Shown here: positions 1 through 5,529 of the stretch, in pieces
Layout of the letters: the number at the start of each line of letters is the position of its first letter
Position numbering within the stretch: position 1 is the first letter of the stretch
DNA from: an uncultured Eubacteriales bacterium
GTDB taxonomy: Bacteria > Bacillota_A > Clostridia > Christensenellales > Aristaeellaceae
Direction of reading: 5' to 3'
Length of the DNA stretch: 5,529 nucleotides
Assembly (NCBI GenBank): GCA_900553645.1
Contig: USEE01000121.1
Span: 1 to 5,529, forward strand
Notes under the pieces: model-generated
The model's input: only the letters and a program-made list of their open reading frames with translations
The model's database searches: none
What the model was told of the DNA's origin: nothing
Position numbers and translations under genes: made by a program

Positions 1-140
1 CTCTTCCTTGAACTGACACAAAATCTGCTCGAACTTGCGGATTGTCCCGCTTGAGGCACACTCTAGTCAAAGCACCAATGTCCACCTTAACAATGAAAAG
101 CATATTCGATAGTCTGTCAAAAAATCGACTGCCTTAACCA
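1..140. other. Left-edge stretch without a confident gene
   Basis: This stretch lies beyond the terminator of the minus-strand operon. Its composition differs from the G+C-rich genes to the right. On the minus strand a frame opens with ATG at 103 and stays open to the window edge (34 codons, beginning MLFIVKVDIGALTRVC). It has no Shine-Dalgarno sequence in front and resembles no family I recognise. On the plus strand, frame 1 is open from the edge to a TGA at 52-54 and could be the last 17 codons of a gene ending here. A TTGACA word on the minus strand (115-120) has no good -10 at 16-18 bases, so a promoter is not supported. The stretch may be intergenic, the edge of another gene, or part of a mobile element; I cannot tell which. 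Confidence 0.3.
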
Positions 141-180
141 GCATAATAAAAAAAGCCCGGCGCATTTTCGGCACCGGGCC
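141..180 (-). terminator. Rho-independent terminator of the PAP2-kinase operon
   Basis: Read on the minus strand, GCCCGGTGC (171-179) pairs with GCGCCGGGC (155-163). This gives a 9-bp G+C-rich stem with one G-U pair and a 7-base loop containing AAAA. It is followed at once by seven T residues (148-154) and then ATTATG. It begins about 18 bases after the kinase stop codon, as expected for the end of this transcript. No T-tract follows on the plus strand, so it should act in the minus direction only. Confidence 0.93.
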
Positions 181-197
181 ATAGTAAGCAACTTAAA

Positions 198-1853
198 TCA
201 ATCCTTATCCCGATAGAAGCAACACCCGCCGATGAACTCCCGCAGTATGGAATTGACCGGCACCTCGTCCTCGACGTGTGCCTCGACAAAGTAGCTTAGG
301 AAGTCCAACAGCCGCCGTGCCTTGGTATAGTGCGGGCTGTCGGGGCTGACTGCACTCAGCAGCGGCACCGCGTATCCCTTTAGTATGGCCAGCTCGTACA
401 TCAGCGACGAATTGAACATAACGTCGGCGTGCTCCTGAAAGCGGAATATGTTCTTCTCCTCGCCGCGCACCACGTCGGGCCACATGTCGAACGTGCGGTC
501 GACCGGGCTGGCGCGGAACTGATAGTCGCGCACCATGCGCCTGATAAGCCGCGCGTCGGTCGTGCGTATGCGGTTGTGGTCGTCCAGATTGAGCTGAGTG
601 AGCGCGCTTATGTACACGCGGAACTTTGCACCGTTGGTTATATCGGGCGTCAGCGCGTCGTTCAGGCCGTGTATGCCCTCTATAATGATGGGCTGGCCGG
701 GCATAAGCTGCGTTGCGGTGTCGCTGAGCGACCGGCGCTTTTTAGTAAAGTCGAAGCGAGACAGATGCACAGACTGTCCCTGAAGCAGGCTTACAAGCTG
801 CTCGTTGAACAGCCGCACGTCCAGCGCCTCAAGCGCCTCCAGATCATACGTGCCGTCCGCGCGCGGGGTCATCTCGTCGCGGCTGAGGTAGTAGTCGTCC
901 AGCGAAATCAAAAGCGGCTTCAGCCCCAGCACGCGCAGTTCAATCGCCATGCGGTGGGTAAACGTGGTCTTGCCCGACGAGGACGGCCCCGCGATCAGCA
1001 TGACCCGTGCGCCGCTTTCCACAAACCGGTCGGCGATGTCGGCGATTGCGCGTGCCTGAAGCGCTTCGTTAACGCGAATGAACTCGCGCAGCGAACGGTC
1101 GATCGTCATGCGGTTGAGGTCGGCTACATTGCTGCAGCCGAGTATCTCGTTCCAGCGCGCAGTCTCGGCCAGCACGCGCGCCAGCTTGGGCTGCTCGATA
1201 AACGGCCTCGGCCGGGTACAGTCGGCCTTGTCGGGCAGCATCAGCATTATGCCCGGCATACAGAAATGCAGCGCAAACGTGCGCACATATCCCGTCGAGG
1301 GTGCCATCACGCCGTAGAAATATTCTTTCAGCCCGCCGCATTCGTACAGGCAGAAATTCTCCTCCGCACGGTAGCGCAGCAGCTCAACCTTGTCGTCCCA
1401 GCCGCAATCGTAGAAGTAATCGAGCGCCTCTGCCTGACTTACCTCCATGCGGGTAAACGGCATGTCGGCGCTTATCAGTTCGCGCATACGCGCCTGTATG
1501 CGGCTTACCGCGGGCGTGGACAGGAATACGTCGTCCGGAAGAGTAATGTAGACGCCGCCGCCCATCGAGTTTTCAAACCGCACGCGCTTGCCCGGATACA
1601 TCTGGTGCATGGCCAGCAGAAATACAAACCGCAATGAACGTTCGTATACGCGCCGCCCTTCCTCGTTGGTGAAGTCGAGCGTAACCGCGTCCGCGCCCGG
1701 CTGTATCTTCTCGTCCAGCCCGCGTATGATGCCCGCGACGCGCACGGCAAGCGCGCCGTCCGCACGCTCGGGATTAGTCGCGCGTATCGCGTCGATATAA
1801 GTCATGCCCTCAGTATAATTTACGGCCGAGCCGTCTATATTTATAATACACAT
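198..1853 (-). CDS. Nucleoside (uridine) kinase-like protein with N-terminal TGS and ThrRS-like domains
   Basis: 551 residues, probably cytosolic. Three regions are visible. Residues 1-62 look like a TGS domain. Residues about 66-205 resemble the second additional domain of threonyl-tRNA synthetase, including an APSTGYV segment at 184-190. Residues about 284-500 form a P-loop kinase of the phosphoribulokinase/uridine kinase family. In the kinase part I see the Walker A motif GPSSSGKTT (289-297), the SLDDYY substrate/Mg segment (317-322), RFDFTKKRR (366-374), a Walker B-like PIIIEGIHG (388-396), and an arginine-rich lid (RLIRRMVRD, 435-443). Known relatives are annotated as nucleoside or uridine kinases, and phosphorylation of a nucleoside by ATP or GTP is the likely reaction. 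The true substrate is not evident. The start is fixed by a GGAGGT seven bases upstream. It is the second gene of an operon behind the PAP2 phosphatase. The ThrRS-like domain lacks the zinc and editing residues, so aminoacyl-tRNA editing is unlikely; a ligand-sensing role is a guess. Confidence 0.9.
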   Translation of the reverse strand: MCIINIDGSAVNYTEGMTYIDAIRATNPERADGALAVRVAGIIRGLDEKIQPGADAVTLDFTNEEGRRVYERSLRFVFLLAMHQMYPGKRVRFENSMGGGVYITLPDDVFLSTPAVSRIQARMRELISADMPFTRMEVSQAEALDYFYDCGWDDKVELLRYRAEENFCLYECGGLKEYFYGVMAPSTGYVRTFALHFCMPGIMLMLPDKADCTRPRPFIEQPKLARVLAETARWNEILGCSNVADLNRMTIDRSLREFIRVNEALQARAIADIADRFVESGARVMLIAGPSSSGKTTFTHRMAIELRVLGLKPLLISLDDYYLSRDEMTPRADGTYDLEALEALDVRLFNEQLVSLLQGQSVHLSRFDFTKKRRSLSDTATQLMPGQPIIIEGIHGLNDALTPDITNGAKFRVYISALTQLNLDDHNRIRTTDARLIRRMVRDYQFRASPVDRTFDMWPDVVRGEEKNIFRFQEHADVMFNSSLMYELAILKGYAVPLLSAVSPDSPHYTKARRLLDFLSYFVEAHVEDEVPVNSILREFIGGCCFYRDKD

Positions 1854-1860
1854 TGTTTAT

Positions 1861-1866
1861 ACCTCC
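1861..1866 (-). promoter_or_regulatory. Ribosome binding site of the kinase gene
   Basis: GGAGGT on the minus strand lies seven bases before the ATG at 1853-1851. It sits inside the 24-base gap after the PAP2 stop codon. It fixes the kinase start and leaves no room for a separate promoter, which supports co-transcription with the phosphatase gene. Confidence 0.88.
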
Positions 1867-1877
1867 ATAAAGTGGCT

Positions 1878-2786
1878 TCAGGCGCGCTTCGAGTCGTGTA
1901 CGTGCTGCGCCACGCCGCGCATTATCGCCGGGTGAACGCCGGTTATGTACGCGGTAACCAGTGCATCCCTTACAAAATCCTGCCACAGCACGCCCGGCAG
2001 CTTGCCCAGTATTGCACTCAGCAGCGCCCTTAGCGCGATCACTACGCCTATGCCAAGTATGAACATGGGTATGCTTACACGATAGGGCAGTCGCGTCTCC
2101 GGCGTGCGTGCGTCGATGTACAGTCCGCTTACAAAGCCCAGAGTCATGCCGGCTACCTCGCAAAGGCTCTTGGTCGATTCAGCCGACGCCGCGCCGCCCA
2201 ATGCCTTTGCAATCGTTATGCCCACCATTACGACGGAGGCCGCCACGCCCACGATAAATGTATAGCGTATATAGTTGACGCTGTGTTCCGCGCGGTCGAG
2301 CAGCCGGTTTATTATGATTGTAAGTATCAGACTGACGATGCAACCGGTCAGCACGTCCCACGGAGTGTGTACGCCCAGATACATGCGCGACAGCATAACC
2401 GCCGCCACCAATACGGCGCACGTTATAGTAAGCCACTTGCGCCGGAAGTACATTGCAATCGTCGTGAATATGCACGCCGCCGTCTGCGAATGCCCGCTGG
2501 GGAAGGAGTAGCCGTGCGCGCCCTTGACTGCGCTTTGCGCGGGCACTATGCGGTCGTCCAGCACCCACGGTCTGGGCACGGCGAATATGATCTTCAGCAG
2601 TTGATTGACAAGCCCGGTGCCCGCGTACGATATGGCCAGCCTGAGCGCGGCCCTGCGCCCGAATATCCACAAAAACGCGCATAGCGCCATTATCATCATT
2701 ATGTCCGAACCGAAGTTGGTTATGACGCTAAAGACCGCCTCGCCCAGCGGCGTGCGCATCTGCTGCAGCCAGTAAATAAAGTTCAT
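1878..2786 (-). CDS. PAP2-family membrane phosphatase with clostridial-type C-terminal extension
   Basis: 302 residues, polytopic membrane protein. All three signature motifs of the PAP2/acid phosphatase superfamily are intact. C1 is K65-x6-R72-P73. C2 is P96-S97-G98-H99. C3 is S133-R134-x5-H140-x3-D144. H140 would be the nucleophile and H99 the general acid. Family members remove phosphate from lipid phosphates such as phosphatidic acid, lipid pyrophosphates or undecaprenyl pyrophosphate on the outer face of the membrane; which one applies here cannot be read. After the catalytic core (about 1-165) the protein continues for some 135 residues with further hydrophobic helices near 171-195, 208-224 and 236-260. 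From memory, a similar tail occurs in many clostridial PAP2 proteins. The start ATG has a GGAGG 12 bases upstream and no better alternative. It is the first gene of the minus-strand operon, 24 bases before the kinase. Confidence 0.93.
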   Translation of the reverse strand: MNFIYWLQQMRTPLGEAVFSVITNFGSDIMMIMALCAFLWIFGRRAALRLAISYAGTGLVNQLLKIIFAVPRPWVLDDRIVPAQSAVKGAHGYSFPSGHSQTAACIFTTIAMYFRRKWLTITCAVLVAAVMLSRMYLGVHTPWDVLTGCIVSLILTIIINRLLDRAEHSVNYIRYTFIVGVAASVVMVGITIAKALGGAASAESTKSLCEVAGMTLGFVSGLYIDARTPETRLPYRVSIPMFILGIGVVIALRALLSAILGKLPGVLWQDFVRDALVTAYITGVHPAIMRGVAQHVHDSKRA

Positions 2787-2798
2787 CTAAGTTAAGCG

Positions 2799-2804
2799 CC
2801 TCCA
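2799..2804 (-). promoter_or_regulatory. Ribosome binding site of the PAP2 gene
   Basis: TGGAGG on the minus strand, 12 bases before the ATG at 2786-2784. The spacing is somewhat long, but no other in-frame ATG, GTG or TTG lies between, so this start is the best available. Confidence 0.75.
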
Positions 2805-2829
2805 GATAAATCCTGCTATGTTTATACCA

Positions 2830-2858
2830 ATTGTAACATCAGCGCCGCCGCTTTGCAA
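2830..2858 (-). promoter_or_regulatory. Sigma-70-type promoter of the PAP2-kinase operon
   Basis: On the minus strand TTGCAA (2858-2853) is followed after exactly 17 bases by TACAAT (2835-2830). TG stands one base upstream of the -10, giving an extended -10 (TGTTACAAT). Transcription should start near 2823, about 37 bases before the PAP2 start codon. This is read from consensus matches only. Confidence 0.7.
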
Positions 2859-2895
2859 GTCAACTCGCGCCAAACGTGCAATTTGCGGTCTTAAA

Positions 2896-2948
2896 GCACA
2901 AATATGATGTTCAAATCACAATCATGCCCACGCAATTGTCACAATGGC
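2896..2948. promoter_or_regulatory. Operator-like dyad and CACAA repeats between the divergent promoters
   Basis: ATTGTCACAAT (2935-2945) is a perfect 5+1+5 inverted repeat. Allowing one mismatch it extends to 17 bases (2932-2948). CACAA also begins at 2897, 2917 and 2940, spaced 20 and 23 bases, about two helical turns. TCACAAT occurs exactly twice (2916-2922 and 2939-2945). A partial copy, ATTGTAACA, covers the -10 of the minus-strand promoter (2830-2838). The stretch is A+T-rich, so chance is possible. A regulator binding here could affect either or both directions. Confidence 0.35.
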
Positions 2949-2963
2949 TTTATAATCCTGCCC

Positions 2964-2992
2964 TTGTAATTAAGCGTAACGTGTGAGATAAT
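2964..2992 (+). promoter_or_regulatory. Sigma-70-type promoter of the DegV-family gene
   Basis: TTGTAA (2964-2969) and GATAAT (2987-2992) are separated by exactly 17 bases. TG at 2984-2985 makes an extended -10. Transcription should start near 2999 and give a leader of about 55 bases. A perfect TATAAT upstream (2951-2956) lacks a matching -35 and is the weaker candidate. Confidence 0.7.
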
Positions 2993-3038
2993 ATTAGTGA
3001 CTGCGTAATGCGGTTTGAAAGGTCATGACTATTAAGGC

Positions 3039-3049
3039 AGGGATGTGAT
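3039..3049 (+). promoter_or_regulatory. Ribosome binding site of the DegV-family gene
   Basis: AGGGATGTGAT ends five bases before the ATG at 3055. It is an imperfect match to the extended anti-Shine-Dalgarno complement AGGAGGTGAT, since GATGTGAT differs from GAGGTGAT by one base. It is weaker than the GGAGG sites of the other three genes but well enough placed to support this start. Confidence 0.6.
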
Positions 3050-3054
3050 TTCTC

Positions 3055-3900
3055 ATGAAAGAGCAGATTGCAATCGTAACGGACAGCGCGTGCGACCTGT
3101 CCCAGGAATATATAAATCAGCACGACATATTCGTGCTGCCGCTAAGACTGATATACCCCGAGGGCGAATACAGATGCGGACTGGACATATCCAGTGACGA
3201 GGTGCTGCGGCGTATGCCTCACGAAATTCCTTCCACTTCGCAGCCCGGCCCCGACGATATAGACGCGGTATTCGATCAGATGCGCGCCCGCGGCATACAT
3301 CATGCGGTATTCGTTATGATTTCCAGCGGCCTGTCGGGTACGTTCAACATGGCGCGCATGTACTGTCAGGAGCATCATGATATTGAGGTCGAATTGTTCG
3401 ACAGCAAATATCTGTCGATGGGTCTGGGCTATTTTGTGATGAAGGCAGTCGAACTGCGCGACGGCGGGTTAGAGTTCGGCAAATACGCATCTGCGCTGGA
3501 GGCGTATCGTCCTCAGGTCAAGGGCTACTTCTATGTGCCCACGCTTGACTATCTGATAAAGGGTGGACGCATAGGGCTTGTCGCGGGCACGGTGGGCAAG
3601 CTATTGAATATAAAGCCCATAATATCCTGCAACGACGAGGGCAAATACTATACGCTGACCAAGGCCCCCGGCGCGCGCCGGGCAATATCGCGCCTGTGCG
3701 ATCTGGCGCGCGACATGATGGGCAGCGCTGAGTGCGACGTAACCGTGCTGCACGGCTGCGCGCCCGACGACGCGGTGCGCGTGCTGGACGGAATAAAGAA
3801 AATTTGCAACGTGCGCGTGGGTCAGATACGCGATCTGGGCGCGTCGCTGCTGGTGCATACCGGCCCCGGAATGCTGGCGGTGTGTATGCGCGGAGTATAA
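3055..3900 (+). CDS. DegV family protein, probable fatty-acid-binding (FakB-like) carrier
   Basis: 281 residues, the usual length for the family, with no signal peptide or membrane segment. The family landmarks are all present: TDSACDL (9-15), the TSQPGP loop (61-66), SSGLSGTF (90-97), DSKYLSMG (116-123), KGGRIG (169-174), LNIKPII (184-190), and the C-terminal HTGPG (268-272). Structures of DegV/FakB proteins show a bound fatty acid whose carboxylate contacts residues of the TS loop, the SGLSGT loop and the late histidine; here T61/S62, S94 and H268 are the likely equivalents. In FakB systems the carrier presents the fatty acid to the kinase FakA, and the acyl phosphate enters phospholipid synthesis. 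No fakA is in this window, so it would have to be elsewhere; many genomes carry several DegV paralogues. The gene has its own promoter and terminator and ends with tandem TAA codons (3898-3903). Confidence 0.93.
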   Translation: MKEQIAIVTDSACDLSQEYINQHDIFVLPLRLIYPEGEYRCGLDISSDEVLRRMPHEIPSTSQPGPDDIDAVFDQMRARGIHHAVFVMISSGLSGTFNMARMYCQEHHDIEVELFDSKYLSMGLGYFVMKAVELRDGGLEFGKYASALEAYRPQVKGYFYVPTLDYLIKGGRIGLVAGTVGKLLNIKPIISCNDEGKYYTLTKAPGARRAISRLCDLARDMMGSAECDVTVLHGCAPDDAVRVLDGIKKICNVRVGQIRDLGASLLVHTGPGMLAVCMRGV

Positions 3901-3919
3901 TAAAAATCGCAATTTTAAT

Positions 3920-3969
3920 GCGGGCGGTGAAGCGTCATATTCGCCGCCCGCCCATTTTATATGTTTTTC
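3920..3969 (+). terminator. Rho-independent terminator after the DegV-family gene
   Basis: GCGGGCGGTGAA (3920-3931) pairs with TTCGCCGCCCGC (3940-3951). The 12-bp stem has one G-U pair and an 8-base loop. A T-rich tail follows (CCATTTTATATGTTTTT). It begins 20 bases after the stop codon and separates degV-type transcription from the downstream transporter. Confidence 0.9.
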
Positions 3970-4009
3970 ATAAAGTTAAATCCAAGTGCTGAAAATAAAT
4001 ATATACTCA

Positions 4010-4038
4010 TTGCCTTTACTCGGTCAGTGTGATAAAAT
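4010..4038 (+). promoter_or_regulatory. Sigma-70-type promoter of the MFS transporter gene
   Basis: TTGCCT (4010-4015) and TAAAAT (4033-4038) are separated by 17 bases. Transcription would start near 4045, giving a leader of about 28 bases before the ATG at 4073. It lies downstream of the preceding terminator, which fits a separate transcription unit. The -35 matches consensus at four of six positions and the -10 at five of six. Confidence 0.6.
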
Positions 4039-4058
4039 GAGGGCGTCAATTGACGGGT

Positions 4059-4064
4059 GGAGGG
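4059..4064 (+). promoter_or_regulatory. Ribosome binding site deciding the transporter start
   Basis: GGAGGG, eight bases before the ATG at 4073. The frame is open further upstream, with ATGs at 3986 and 4037. Neither has a ribosome binding site, and the one at 4037 falls inside the predicted -10 element. The start at 4073 is therefore preferred. Confidence 0.85.
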
Positions 4065-4072
4065 CATATGCG

Positions 4073-5479
4073 ATGAAGAAATTTGACCTCAGGGCACAGA
4101 TGTCGTCGTTACACGATATTTACAATCTGAAGGACGACTATGCAAAGGGCCGCCTCATAAGTCTGGGCAGCGCGCTTATGACGGCGTTTTACAACGTTTT
4201 CATCACGGGCATATTTTACACCGGCTTTCTGTCGTTGTACGATATATCGATAACCGGCGTAGGTATAATCTCATTTATACCATATATAGCCAGTTGCCTG
4301 AGCGTGTTTTCGTCCATGGTGCTGGAGCGCTTCAAAAAGCGAAAAGGCGTGCTTATCGCCTCCAAGCTGGTGTTCTACGGCCTGTACATAATCGCGACAA
4401 CGCTGATGCCGCAATTCGTCATCGACCCGCACGCGCGGCTGGTGTGGTTCATCGTGATACTGTTCGTGGCCTATGCCGAGTATGCGCTGTTCAGTCCCGG
4501 CTTTACGCCGTGGTTTTATTATTTCTATCCTGAGGACAACGAGCGCCGCACGCGCTATATCGTGCTTAACCAGATTTTCGCCTCGATAATGTCCAGCGCG
4601 GTGCTGCTCCTCAGCGCGATCATTACCGATGCGGTCGCCGGTTCGAAATATCAGAGTCAGCTGATACTGGGCTTTCGCTATTTCGCGTTCTTCCTTGTAA
4701 TCATCGACGTGTCGATGCAGGCCTGCGCCAAGGAATTCCCGTACCCGGAAAGCCCGCGCATACGCCTCGTACAGGTATTCACGCTGCCGTTTAAGTACCG
4801 CAAGTTCCTGTACTGTCTGTTGCTGATGTTCTTCTGGAACTACATCGGCAACCTCAATAACGGCCTATGGTCATACCATCTGCTAAACCACATGGAGTTT
4901 TCGTATACGCTGATAAATACAATGTCGGTTATGTATACGATAATATTGATTGTAACCACGCCGCTTTGGAAGAAGGTGCTGGCGCGCTATTCGTGGATAA
5001 AGACGTTCGGCATAGCCAACCTCATCTGGGTGCCTACCGAGTGCCTGTTCTTCTTCATGACCAAGCAGTCCACATGGATGTACGTGCCGCTGTGCATCTG
5101 GCAGAATTTCCTCAGCGTGGGCATGAACTTCTCCTATGCCAACGTGCTTTACATGAATCTGCCTGAGGAAAATTCCACCACGCACATAGCGTTCTACTGC
5201 ATCGGCTGTAACCTGTTTGCATTCCTGGGCCTGATGACAGGCACATACGTCAGCGGCATCACCGGCGACACCACGATACAGCTGCTGGGGCTGGACATAT
5301 ATTCGGTTCAGTTTACCACGCTCATGCGTGCGGTAACTATGCTGGCGGTAGGCATTATCTGTACGTTTAAGTGGAAGTCGTTCACGCGCGATCAGGACAT
5401 AGCCGAGGTGGAGGCAATGGCTGCGCAGGCCATGCGCGCAAGAAACACCCGCAAGTTCAGTCTAAGCCTGAAAAAGTAA
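4073..5479 (+). CDS. MFS-type 12-helix membrane transporter, substrate unknown
   Basis: 468 residues from the preferred start. Hydrophobic segments are visible near residues 28-55, 60-83, 93-113, 122-145, 164-187, 197-217, 245-262, 280-298, 311-329, 335-357, 373-397 and 414-432. This fits the twelve helices of the major facilitator superfamily with both ends in the cytoplasm. The loop between helices 2 and 3 is basic (LERFKKRKG, 84-92) and stands where MFS motif A normally lies, but the usual G-x3-D-R-x-G-R-R pattern is degenerate. A similar basic loop lies between helices 8 and 9 (PLWKKVLARY, 297-306), as expected for the second half-repeat. Polar or charged residues inside helices (E136, R202, E323) could line a substrate path. 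The C-terminal 35 residues are hydrophilic and basic. The gene has its own promoter and ribosome binding site. I do not recognise the subfamily, so no substrate or direction of transport is assigned. Confidence 0.82.
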   Translation: MKKFDLRAQMSSLHDIYNLKDDYAKGRLISLGSALMTAFYNVFITGIFYTGFLSLYDISITGVGIISFIPYIASCLSVFSSMVLERFKKRKGVLIASKLVFYGLYIIATTLMPQFVIDPHARLVWFIVILFVAYAEYALFSPGFTPWFYYFYPEDNERRTRYIVLNQIFASIMSSAVLLLSAIITDAVAGSKYQSQLILGFRYFAFFLVIIDVSMQACAKEFPYPESPRIRLVQVFTLPFKYRKFLYCLLLMFFWNYIGNLNNGLWSYHLLNHMEFSYTLINTMSVMYTIILIVTTPLWKKVLARYSWIKTFGIANLIWVPTECLFFFMTKQSTWMYVPLCIWQNFLSVGMNFSYANVLYMNLPEENSTTHIAFYCIGCNLFAFLGLMTGTYVSGITGDTTIQLLGLDIYSVQFTTLMRAVTMLAVGIICTFKWKSFTRDQDIAEVEAMAAQAMRARNTRKFSLSLKK

Positions 5480-5487
5480 ACAAGCCG

Positions 5488-5529
5488 CACGCCGTCGGGG
5501 GAAAGCAGCCCGGCGGCGCGCCTTAATTC
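5488..5529 (+). terminator. Terminator-like hairpin after the transporter, cut by the window edge
   Basis: GCCGTCGGG (5491-5499) pairs with CCCGGCGGC (5509-5517). This is a 9-bp stem with one G-U pair and a 9-base loop. It extends outward by a few more pairs across one A-C mismatch. It starts about ten bases after the stop codon. Only CCTTAATTC follows before the window ends, so the T-tract cannot be judged. Confidence 0.65.

Noticed and set aside
31..56. Possible hairpin around GCGG and CCGC in the left-edge stretch
   Set aside because: Only about four base pairs can form and no T-tract follows, so neither a terminator nor a structured RNA is supported.
429..1637. A 402-codon plus-strand open frame antisense to the kinase gene
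   Set aside because: It lies wholly inside a well-supported gene on the other strand. Its product is low-complexity, rich in His, Arg, Ala and Val, and resembles no family. It is open because codons that read as stops on the other strand are rare in this G+C-rich gene.
2951..2956. Perfect TATAAT as the -10 of the DegV promoter
   Set aside because: No -35-like hexamer lies 16-18 bases upstream, whereas the TTGTAA-17-GATAAT pair downstream has correct spacing and an extended -10. An activator-dependent use of this TATAAT is not excluded.
3008..3048. Two tiny overlapping leader frames (MRFERS and MTIKAGM, joined by ATGA) before the DegV gene
   Set aside because: Neither has a well-placed ribosome binding site, and such short frames are expected by chance. 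No attenuator hairpin accompanies them.
3986..4072. 29-residue N-terminal extension of the transporter from ATG at 3986 or 4037
   Set aside because: The extension would start upstream of or within the predicted promoter, has no ribosome binding site, and its residues do not resemble the rest of the protein. GGAGGG before 4073 supports the shorter form.

Overview
The window looks like an ordinary chromosomal segment of a Gram-positive anaerobe, most likely an uncultured member of the Clostridia. This is an inference from several signs: a TGS + ThrRS-like + uridine-kinase fusion typical of Clostridia and Thermotogae, a DegV-family protein, strong GGAGG-type ribosome binding sites, and promoters with an extended -10 (TGn). 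Coding sequence is moderately G+C-rich and favours CTG, CGC and GGC, yet isoleucine is mostly written ATA. No tRNA, rRNA, CRISPR array or recognisable insertion sequence is visible.

Layout, left to right. Positions 1-140 hold no confident gene. A strong minus-strand rho-independent terminator (141-180) closes a two-gene minus-strand operon. That operon starts at a promoter near 2830-2858, runs through a PAP2-type membrane phosphatase (2786 to 1878), and continues after 24 bases into a 551-residue nucleoside kinase-like fusion (1853 to 198). The intergenic region 2787-3054 is divergent. It carries a promoter for each direction and, between them, an imperfect dyad and repeated CACAA words that could be an operator. 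On the plus strand a DegV/FakB-like fatty-acid-binding protein (3055-3900) is followed by a strong terminator (3920-3969). Then comes a separately promoted 12-helix MFS-type transporter (4073-5479) with a terminator-like hairpin cut by the right edge.

How the genes may work together: the phosphatase acts on lipid phosphates in the membrane, and DegV proteins of the FakB type carry fatty acids for phosphorylation and entry into phospholipid synthesis. A shared link to membrane lipid turnover across the divergent promoter region is therefore conceivable but unproven. The kinase would act on a nucleoside or a related small molecule. The transporter's substrate cannot be read from sequence. I see no clearly novel multi-gene system. 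The items most worth checking are the kinase's ThrRS-like domain, which has lost all four zinc/editing residues, and the operator-like array between the divergent promoters.
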